Shown here: positions 14,020 to 19,175 of the stretch, piece after piece
Numbering within the stretch: position 1 is the stretch's first letter
Layout: every line of letters begins with the position of its first letter
From: Candidatus Segatella caccae
GTDB taxonomy: Bacteria > Bacteroidota > Bacteroidia > Bacteroidales > Bacteroidaceae
Length of the DNA: 19,175 bases
Direction of reading: 5' to 3'
Assembly (NCBI GenBank): GCA_900556395.1
Contig: USOQ01000052.1
Span: 1 to 19,175, forward strand
The notes under the pieces: model-generated
Told to the model about the DNA's origin: nothing
Seen by the model: only the letters and a program-made list of their open reading frames with translations
The model's database searches: none
Program-made: the position numbers and the translations under genes

Positions 14020-15669
14020 ATGAAAAAATTATTCGTATCACTCGCTTTCTTGTTCCCTACCTTGGGAATGATGGCACAAACTCAAGTGAAGGTAGCCCAG
14101 GGAATCCTCGAAGGAAAAGACCTATCGGGCATCAAAGTGTTTAAAGGTGTACCTTTTGCAGCCCCTCCTGTGGGTAACCTCAGATGGAAGGCACCACAGC
14201 CCGCAGCCCAGTGGGAAGGCGTGCGCGAAGCCAAGGAGTATGGCCCGAACCCGATGCAGGAACCTCTCTTCGGCGATATGAACTTCGGCACCAAGGTAAA
14301 CAGTGAAGACTGTCTGTATCTCAACATCTGGACTCCAGCCAAGACCATGAAGGAGCAGTTGCCCGTACTCATCTATTTTAATGGAGGCGGACTGATGGCT
14401 GGTAGCGGTAGCGAAGCACGATATGCGGGCGACGCCATGGCACGAAAGGGCATCATCGCCATCACAGCCAACTATCGCGAGGGTATCTTTGGATTCTTTG
14501 CCCATCCACAACTCTCTAAAGAGACTGAATATAAAGGCTCTGGCAACTATGGATTCATGGACCAAGTGGCTGCCATACGATGGGTGAAAGACAATATCGA
14601 GGCGTTCGGAGGCGACCCCAACCGCATCACCATCGTGGGTGAATCGGCTGGCTCTATGTCTGTCAGTGCCTTGATGGCTTCGCCACTCTGCCAGGGACTC
14701 TTTGCACAAGCCATGGGTTCGAGTGGTTCGGTGATGGGATTCAGAAAGATAGCTACCTTAAAAGAGGCTGAGCAGATGGGTGTAAAAACAGCTCAGGATA
14801 TCGCCCAAAAGATAGCTCAGAAAACGGGCAAGAAAGTAAGCAAAAACATAGGCATGAAATATCTCAGCGAACTTCGCGCCATCCCTGCTGAAGAACTCTT
14901 GAAGTTGGCCTCTGTCAAGTCGATTCCTACCTATCATGTCGATGGATATTTCCTCACAGAGAACCCTATAGAGACTTTTGCTAAGGGCGCTCAAACGAAG
15001 GTACCACTACTCGTAGGTGGCAACAATCAGGAAATGCTGCCATGGGCTGTGCTTGCTGGCAAACAGCCCACCGTGGAAAACCTAAAAGCAGGCGCCAAGG
15101 CAACCTTTGGCGAAGAAAACATCGACGAGGTATTCGCACTCTATGGTATACAGAGCGACAAGGACGTATTGGAACAGCCTGGCGTGGATTTGGCTTCCGA
15201 TCTCTTCCTCGATTTCTCTACCTGGAAATGGGGCAATATGCACAAATTGACAGGCGGTCAGCCCGTCTACCGCTATCGTTATTGCCATCCTCGACCAGCA
15301 ATGGCTATCAAGGGTAAGGTGGCTGGTCTGGCAGGTGGCGTGGTAGATGCTAAAGAGGGAGCTACACCTGCTCCACAAGACAAGGGAGCTGTCCACTCTG
15401 CAGACATCGAGTATGCTATGGGAACGCTGCCCACCAATCGTGTATACGACTGGCAACCTGTCGACTATATGATTAGCGATATCTTCAGTCAGTACTACGT
15501 CAACTTCGTGAAGACGGGCAACCCCAATGGGCTCGGTCTTCCTGAGTGGCCTGCCACCAACGGAAAGGCTGTCGCCCCTGTGCTTCAGATAGACGAGAAC
15601 ACAATAGTAAAGGCTGATGCTCAGATGGAAAAACGATATGAATTTATCGACAAACTGTTCTGGAAATAA
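14020..15669 (+). CDS. Secreted type-B carboxylesterase (alpha/beta hydrolase)
   Basis: A PF00135 carboxylesterase of about 549 residues. An ATG at 13990 is possible, but the start at 14020 gives a clean signal peptide (MKKLFVSLAFLFPTLGMMAQ), so it is preferred; the product is exported. Family landmarks: FKGVPFAAPPVGNLRW, SEDCLYLNIWTP, the nucleophile elbow GESAGS with Ser209, an acid in GGNNQEM (Glu338), and the catalytic His459 in GAVHSADIEYAMG. The oxyanion region reads YFNGGG where HGGG is usual. It hydrolyses esters, perhaps acetylated or feruloylated glycans or drugs; nothing nearby indicates a polysaccharide locus. A long hairpin terminator follows. Confidence 0.9.
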   Translation: MKKLFVSLAFLFPTLGMMAQTQVKVAQGILEGKDLSGIKVFKGVPFAAPPVGNLRWKAPQPAAQWEGVREAKEYGPNPMQEPLFGDMNFGTKVNSEDCLYLNIWTPAKTMKEQLPVLIYFNGGGLMAGSGSEARYAGDAMARKGIIAITANYREGIFGFFAHPQLSKETEYKGSGNYGFMDQVAAIRWVKDNIEAFGGDPNRITIVGESAGSMSVSALMASPLCQGLFAQAMGSSGSVMGFRKIATLKEAEQMGVKTAQDIAQKIAQKTGKKVSKNIGMKYLSELRAIPAEELLKLASVKSIPTYHVDGYFLTENPIETFAKGAQTKVPLLVGGNNQEMLPWAVLAGKQPTVENLKAGAKATFGEENIDEVFALYGIQSDKDVLEQPGVDLASDLFLDFSTWKWGNMHKLTGGQPVYRYRYCHPRPAMAIKGKVAGLAGGVVDAKEGATPAPQDKGAVHSADIEYAMGTLPTNRVYDWQPVDYMISDIFSQYYVNFVKTGNPNGLGLPEWPATNGKAVAPVLQIDENTIVKADAQMEKRYEFIDKLFWK

Positions 15670-15721
15670 AGGTCTACAAGCCACAAGACTATAAAAAAGC
15701 GATGGTAGCTAAATTATAGAG

Positions 15722-15768
15722 AAGCGATTGCTACTAAACAGAAGTTGTGGTAGTAGCAGTCGCTTTTA
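15722..15768 (+). terminator. Hairpin terminator after the carboxylesterase gene
   Basis: AAGCGATTGCTACTA (15722-15736) pairs with TAGTAGCAGTCGCTT (15751-15765) through 15 bp with one G-U wobble; the T-tract is short (TTTT at 15764-15767). A partial copy of the left arm, AAGCGATGGTAGCTAAA, precedes it at 15697. Confidence 0.8.
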
Positions 15769-15838
15769 TAAGATAACATGTCTACAAAAAAATATATAAC
15801 TCAAAAGAGCAACGACAGAAAAACTAAAGAAGACGACT

Positions 15839-16129
15839 ATGTTTCAGAAATTCATCATCAATGACGAAGGCGTGTTGAAGTTTGGACACGTCTATTTGCA
15901 TCGCGAGATGCTGACAATAGGCGAACAATGTCCCTACGGAGGAGGCCTGTGGAAGATAGACGAAAGCCGAGGTGCCATCGTCCTCTTTGGCCGCAGTTTC
16001 GACTTCGGACCTCCCGACTTTGACTTCGTGAAACGGATAGACTGGACAGGCTTGGGAGGTACGCCTCGTCCACTACTCTATCTGCCCCACTGGCCATCCG
16101 AAGAGGAGGTCGTACCGATCGTTTTGTGA
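15839..16129 (+). CDS. Small conserved Bacteroidales-type protein of unknown function
   Basis: A 96-residue soluble protein with no signal peptide or membrane segment. The order MFQKFIINDEGVLKFGHVYLH, ECPYGGGLWKID-like (here EQCPYGGGLWKID), GAIVLFGRSFDFG, YLPHWP is coherent and strand-rich, and looks like a conserved hypothetical family of this group. I cannot name a domain. No strong Shine-Dalgarno site precedes it. It sits after the esterase terminator, so it should have its own promoter, though none is clear in the A-rich 70 nt upstream. An overlapping small open frame begins at its stop codon. Confidence 0.65.
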   Translation: MFQKFIINDEGVLKFGHVYLHREMLTIGEQCPYGGGLWKIDESRGAIVLFGRSFDFGPPDFDFVKRIDWTGLGGTPRPLLYLPHWPSEEEVVPIVL

Positions 16130-16263
16130 CCTACAAGCCCCCAAAAGGCATACCCCAAGATGCGAATCGCAAATCGATGGACAACAATATCCAAGAGGGA
16201 AAACTACCCGAAGAAGATGGAAGATTATGCTTTGATCGTGAAGGGGAAAAGGAGCGTAAATGA
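16126..16263 (+). CDS. Possible 45-codon open frame overlapping the upstream stop (GTGA)
   Basis: A GTG at 16126-16128 overlaps the TGA (16127-16129) of the 96-residue gene, in another frame, and runs 45 codons to TGA 16261. The product is hydrophilic (starts VTYKPPKGIPQDANRKSMD, ends GEKERK). The frame is in fact open from 16024. An AGGAGGT lies at 16104-16110, 15 nt before the GTG, which is too far to be ideal. It could be a coupled micro-protein, an ancestral extension of the upstream gene after a frameshift, or chance. Confidence 0.2.
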   Translation: MTYKPPKGIPQDANRKSMDNNIQEGKLPEEDGRLCFDREGEKERK

Positions 16264-16512
16264 CTAATATCGGATAGATTACTAAGCCCACTAAAAAAAG
16301 TAGGCACAACAAATAATAATTCTTAAATGATAGGAGGAAAACTTGTAAATAAGAAAAGAAAGATGTATTTTTGCTACATGGATAGGATTCACACGAACTA
16401 ACGATAACGTGACCTATCATAGTAATGATTCTATAAACATGTAATCTCTATACATGACAACAGCTCGATGAATGATTGCCATCAATAGGGATTCTCTAAA
16501 AAGCAGTAAAGT
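16264..16512 (+). other. Non-coding upstream region of the NlpE-like lipoprotein gene
   Basis: Together with the doubtful small frame this gap is about 380 nt. Apart from the promoter at 16343-16373 I see no motif. A 115-codon minus-strand frame (16073-16420) spans it but looks like a chance hydrophobic reading. Confidence 0.5.
16343..16373 (+). promoter_or_regulatory. Bacteroidetes-type promoter for the NlpE-like lipoprotein gene
   Basis: TTG at 16343-16345, 20-nt spacer, TATTTTTG at 16366-16373. The predicted transcript would have a leader of about 130 nt before ATG 16513, longer than at the other promoters here. Confidence 0.7.
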
Positions 16513-16974
16513 ATGAAAAAGAAATTGGTATTGACAGCAGCCGTTATTGCTGCTCTATCTGTTAGCTCTTGCAACAGCAAAAAAACAAACAGTCCTGAGA
16601 CCGATAATGACAGCCTCAGCTACGTAGGAAATGATTCTCTCGAATCTAACGACTTTGTACTCGACTCCTTGGCAGGAACCTATGAGGGAACTCTCCCAGC
16701 TGCCGACTGCCCTGGCATCAAGACCGTACTGACACTCAACGCTGACAGCACCTATCAGTATGCAGCCGACTACATCGACCGCAAAGACGGACACGATGAG
16801 GCAAGTGGCATCTACAAAGTCCTCGCCCATGGTGTGATAGAAATCACACGCCCATCGAGTGGAGAAACATCTTACTATAAGGTAAGAGATGCTCATAGCC
16901 TCATCATGACCGACTCTATCGGCACCGAGCCAGAAGGCGCTATGGCCAAGCATTATGTGCTGACCAAGAAGTAA
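16513..16974 (+). CDS. NlpE-like lipoprotein with altered CxxC motif
   Basis: A 153-residue lipoprotein: the signal peptide ends SVSSC, with Cys20 as the lipidated residue. An acidic Ser/Asp/Asn linker (21-52) leads to an NlpE N-terminal-type beta-barrel domain (GTYEGTLPAADCPGIKTVLT, then DSTYQYAADYIDR and SGIYKVLAHGVIEITR). In the E. coli copper/surface stress lipoprotein NlpE the equivalent site is LPCADC; here position 63 is Ala and only Cys66 remains. Bacteroidetes carry many NlpE-like proteins, and a role in metal or envelope stress is inferred only. The gene converges on the FKBP gene with 14 nt between stops, with no room for a separate terminator. Confidence 0.85.
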   Translation: MKKKLVLTAAVIAALSVSSCNSKKTNSPETDNDSLSYVGNDSLESNDFVLDSLAGTYEGTLPAADCPGIKTVLTLNADSTYQYAADYIDRKDGHDEASGIYKVLAHGVIEITRPSSGETSYYKVRDAHSLIMTDSIGTEPEGAMAKHYVLTKK

Positions 16975-16988
16975 GTAAAAGCCAAACG

Positions 16989-17387
16989 TCAGGCTACACC
17001 CAACAGCTCTATCTCGAAAATAAGGGTAGAGCCTCCGGGGATGCCTGGCTGTGAAAACTTGCCATAGCCCATCTCTGCAGGTAGATAGATTTCCCATTTA
17101 GCACCTACCGTCATCTGCTGCATGGCAATGATCCAACCCTCTATCAAGTCGCTAAGGCGAAATGCTACAGGAGCTCCACCACGGCTGGAGTCAAACTTCT
17201 TGCCGTTGATGGTCCATCCCGTGTAGTGTGCCGTAACGATGCTTCTTCTGCTTGGCTTAGCACCATCAGGACGCCCTGCCTGCAACACCTTATAATAAAT
17301 GCCACGTGGAAGGGCCTGTACGCCTTCCTCTTGAGCTTTTTCTTCGAGCCAACGCTTGTTGGCTTCTACATATTCTTTTTTTGCCAT
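16989..17387 (-). CDS. FKBP-type peptidyl-prolyl cis-trans isomerase
   Basis: A 132-residue single-domain FKBP. After a charged helix (MAKKEYVEANKRWLEEKAQEEG) the domain starts at GIYYKVLQAG and contains VTAHYTGWTINGKKFDSS, LIEGWIIAMQQMTVGAKWEIYLPAEMGYG and the closing STLIFEIELLGV. Active-site aromatics (Tyr of HYTG, Phe of KFDSS, Trp of EGW, Tyr of GYG) are retained, so it should be active. It has no signal peptide, so it is cytosolic. It lies 30 nt downstream of the cupin gene and is probably co-transcribed with it. Confidence 0.93.
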   Translation of the reverse strand: MAKKEYVEANKRWLEEKAQEEGVQALPRGIYYKVLQAGRPDGAKPSRRSIVTAHYTGWTINGKKFDSSRGGAPVAFRLSDLIEGWIIAMQQMTVGAKWEIYLPAEMGYGKFSQPGIPGGSTLIFEIELLGVA

Positions 17388-17417
17388 TTCTCTTGGGGAT
17401 TGTGTTTCGTTGTTTTT

Positions 17418-17750
17418 TTAATGATGTTCGGGCACAATAGCAAGATACACCAAATCGTGATCGGTCAGGTTCTCCATATAGTGAGCATGATTCATAGGAC
17501 AATAATGCACCTGTCCTGTGCGCACCTCTTCCACCTGGTCATCATAGTGGAATGTAGCCGTACCGCTTACCACAAACACCACCTCGCAGTTGCCCTCGTG
17601 GGTATGCAACCCTGTGGTGGCTCCAGGACGCAGCGTGGAATACATTATCTTCACCTTGTCATCGACAAAGTTTCGAGTATCCAACTTACCTTTTCCTCCC
17701 TTGAAGCCCTCGAGATGAGCTTCAGCAATCTTTTCAAAATCTATTACCAT
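17418..17750 (-). CDS. Small cupin-domain protein
   Basis: A 110-residue single-domain cupin. Motif 1 is GLHTHEGNCEVVFVVSG (metal ligands His49, His51, Glu56) and motif 2 GQVHYCPMNHAHYMEN (His90), so a complete 3-His/1-Glu metal site is present. Such small cupins may be isomerases, dioxygenases or ligand sensors; the substrate is not readable. AGAGGA lies just before the ATG as a ribosome site. It is first of a two-gene minus-strand unit with the FKBP gene; the merR terminator upstream separates it from merR. No TAnnTTTG box is visible in the 70-nt gap. Confidence 0.9.
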   Translation of the reverse strand: MVIDFEKIAEAHLEGFKGGKGKLDTRNFVDDKVKIMYSTLRPGATTGLHTHEGNCEVVFVVSGTATFHYDDQVEEVRTGQVHYCPMNHAHYMENLTDHDLVYLAIVPEHH

Positions 17751-17820
17751 AATCCTCTATTTAAAAAAAAAATGATTGTCACCCGATGCTCATAGATGAT
17801 GAAGCAGGGGTTTCTAAGTT

Positions 17821-17850
17821 AAAAACCAGCATCCTACAACAGAATGCTGG
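17821..17850 (-). terminator. Rho-independent terminator of the merR-family gene
   Basis: On the minus strand CCAGCAT (17850-17844) pairs with ATGCTGG (17832-17826), 7 bp with an 11-nt loop, followed by TTTTT (17825-17821). Confidence 0.8.
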
Positions 17851-17889
17851 CTATATATTTTGTGAAAAAAATCGACAAAACAACAGGCT

Positions 17890-18237
17890 TTATACCAAGG
17901 CATCAAGATGCTTTTTCAACTCCTTCAACTCGTCACGCACATTGATGAGCGTATCAAGAACCTCGGAAGACTTCTCTGCACCACTCCTGTTCTGCGACAG
18001 ATACTTACGAGCTGCGGCAATCTTCAGACCCTTCACCTTGATGAGTGAATGGATGAGCTTTACTTGCTCTATGTCTTTCTCCGTGTACTGACGTACTTTG
18101 TTGGACGTAACCTTGGGTTTGAGGAAAGGAAACTCTTTCTCCCAATATCTGAGCGTCGACTCGTTAACCCCCACTTCCTCGGCTACTTCCTTGATAGAGT
18201 AGTACAATTTGACGTTTTTATCTGTTTTCAGAGCCAT
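17890..18237 (-). CDS. MerR-family transcriptional regulator
   Basis: A 115-residue protein from the preferred start at 18237 (MALKTDKNVKLYY). An in-frame ATG at 18261 would add eight residues that do not look like the family. The winged-helix DNA-binding domain is clear: YYSIKEVAEEVGVNESTLRYWEKEFPFLKP, then RQYTEKDIEQVKLIHSLIKVKGLKIAAARKYL. A short C-terminal coiled-coil (VLDTLINVRDELKELKKHLDALV) serves dimerisation. There is no ligand-binding domain and no Cys cluster, so it is not a classical metal- or redox-sensing MerR. It is divergent from alaS, and their promoters are interleaved, so autoregulation and effects on alaS are plausible. Confidence 0.9.
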   Translation of the reverse strand: MALKTDKNVKLYYSIKEVAEEVGVNESTLRYWEKEFPFLKPKVTSNKVRQYTEKDIEQVKLIHSLIKVKGLKIAAARKYLSQNRSGAEKSSEVLDTLINVRDELKELKKHLDALV

Positions 18238-18272
18238 AATTTGCAACTTTTTATCAAACAATGATTAATTGA

Positions 18273-18304
18273 TTTGCAAATTTAAGCAATTCTTCTTATC
18301 TTTG
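18273..18304 (+). promoter_or_regulatory. alaS promoter, interleaved with the merR promoter
   Basis: TTTG (18273-18276), 20-nt spacer, TATCTTTG (18297-18304). The start codon lies 42 nt after the box. The -33 element lies in a TTTGCAAA palindrome (18273-18280) and the end of the -7 element in another (18301-18308). Confidence 0.85.
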
Positions 18305-18308
18305 CAAA
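18277..18308 (-). promoter_or_regulatory. merR promoter, interleaved with the alaS promoter
   Basis: On the minus strand: TTTG (18308-18305), 20-nt spacer, TAAATTTG (18284-18277). Predicted start near 18270, giving a leader of about 33 nt to ATG 18237. Confidence 0.8.
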
Positions 18309-18346
18309 GAATTTTGAAAAAAAATAAAGATTAAAACAAAATAGAT

Positions 18347-19175
18347 ATGATGACAGCTAATGAAGTGCGCGAATCCTTCAAGAAATTCTTCGAGGGAAAT
18401 GGCCACAAAATTGTTCCATCAGCACCTATGGTCATCAAGGATGACCCTACGCTGATGTTTACAAACGCTGGTATGAACCAGTGGAAAGACATCATCCTCG
18501 GAACCAAAGACCCTGGCAAGGATGTACGTCGTGTTGATACTCAGAAATGTCTCCGTGTAAGCGGTAAGCACAACGACCTCGAAGAGGTGGGCCACGATAC
18601 TTATCATCACACCATGTTTGAGATGCTTGGCAACTGGAGCTTTGGTGATTACTTCAAAGAGGGCGCTATCGACATGGCATGGGAATACCTCACTGAGGTG
18701 TTGAAGCTCAACCCTGCCGATCTCTACGTTACCGTGTTCGAGGGTAGCGAGGAAGAAGGTCTGAAGCGCGATGACGAGGCTGCCAGCTACTGGGCTAAGC
18801 ACGTGCCTGCCGACCACATCATCAACGGCAACAAGCATGACAACTTCTGGGAGATGGGCGATACAGGTCCTTGCGGTCCTTGCTCAGAGATTCACGTAGA
18901 CTCTCGTACTCCTGAAGAGAAGGCACAAGTGCCAGGTCGCGAGTTGGTAAACAAGGACAATCCTCAGGTCATCGAAATCTGGAACATCGTCTTCATGCAG
19001 TACAACCGCAAGGCTGACGGTTCTCTCGAACCTTTGTCTATGAACGTAATCGATACAGGTATGGGCTTCGAGCGCTTGGTTCGCATGTTGCAGGACAAGC
19101 ACTCCAACTATGACACTGATATCTTCCAGCCCATCATCAAGGAGATCGAGGTTATCTCTGGCAAGAAGTATGGCT
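18347..19175 (+). CDS. alaS: Alanyl-tRNA synthetase (3' end missing)
   Basis: A class II aminoacyl-tRNA synthetase that attaches alanine to tRNA-Ala. The window holds the first 276 codons of an expected ~870. It opens with two consecutive ATGs (18347, 18350) and TANEVRESFKKFFEGNGHK. The catalytic core is seen in MFTNAGMNQWK, the motif-2 region RRVDTQKCLRVSGKHNDLE, HHTMFEMLGNWSFGDYFK, NFWEMGDTGPCGPCSEIH, IEIWNIVFMQYNR and DTGMGFERL. The editing and C-Ala domains lie beyond the window. Codon use is strongly biased, as in ettA. Confidence 0.97.
   Translation, partial: MMTANEVRESFKKFFEGNGHKIVPSAPMVIKDDPTLMFTNAGMNQWKDIILGTKDPGKDVRRVDTQKCLRVSGKHNDLEEVGHDTYHHTMFEMLGNWSFGDYFKEGAIDMAWEYLTEVLKLNPADLYVTVFEGSEEEGLKRDDEAASYWAKHVPADHIINGNKHDNFWEMGDTGPCGPCSEIHVDSRTPEEKAQVPGRELVNKDNPQVIEIWNIVFMQYNRKADGSLEPLSMNVIDTGMGFERLVRMLQDKHSNYDTDIFQPIIKEIEVISGKKYG

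Noticed and set aside
16073..16420. 115-codon minus-strand frame, hydrophobic
   Set aside because: It overlaps the 96-residue gene and the lipoprotein promoter, and no family resemblance or ribosome site is seen.
17226..17795. 189-codon plus-strand frame
   Set aside because: It lies opposite the clear FKBP and cupin genes; its hydrophobic reading reflects their codon pattern.

Overview
The window looks like a chromosomal segment of a Bacteroidales bacterium, most likely Prevotella/Segatella. The evidence is Bacteroidetes-type promoters (a TTG/TTTG element about 20 nt before TAnnTTTG), weak or absent Shine-Dalgarno sites at most starts, and gene content (EttA, M18 peptidase, MerR next to alaS). 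The genus is inferred from the style of the proteins and was not checked by any search. Both ends cut genes: ettA on the left and alaS on the right.

Layout. 1-2590: ettA (partial), then a secreted TraB/GumN protein ending at a strong hairpin terminator. 2591-4939: a minus-strand pair, M18 aminopeptidase then zinc alcohol dehydrogenase. 4940-5504: a long non-coding stretch with a REP-like repeat and a palindrome. 5505-7256: a small heat-shock protein with its terminator, then DNA polymerase IV. 7257-8127: the inverted partner of the REP-like repeat and a HAD phosphatase. 8377-10329: a Cu(I)-type P-type ATPase that lacks nearly all of the nucleotide-binding domain. 10330-11256: a regular array of four palindromes and a frameshifted conserved hypothetical gene. 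11401-12771: a divergent, stand-alone FtsZ. 12851-13675: a metallo-beta-lactamase-fold protein. 13676-14019: an imperfect inverted repeat and a duplicated promoter-like segment. 14020-15669: a secreted carboxylesterase. 15839-16974: a small conserved protein and an NlpE-like lipoprotein. 16989-18237: minus-strand FKBP, cupin and MerR genes. 18347-end: alaS.

The genes are mostly single housekeeping or stress units. Hsp20, Pol IV, the copper ATPase and the NlpE-like lipoprotein all point to stress handling, but they are separate transcription units. dinB and copA carry almost the same core promoter sequence. merR and alaS are read from two fully interleaved divergent promoters. No phage, insertion sequence, CRISPR array, rRNA or tRNA was seen.

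The observations most worth following are the ATPase without an N-domain, the exact 22-bp-period palindrome array, the second-type FtsZ with an unusual tail, the REP-like hairpins in inverted orientation around hsp20-dinB, and the interleaved merR/alaS promoters.
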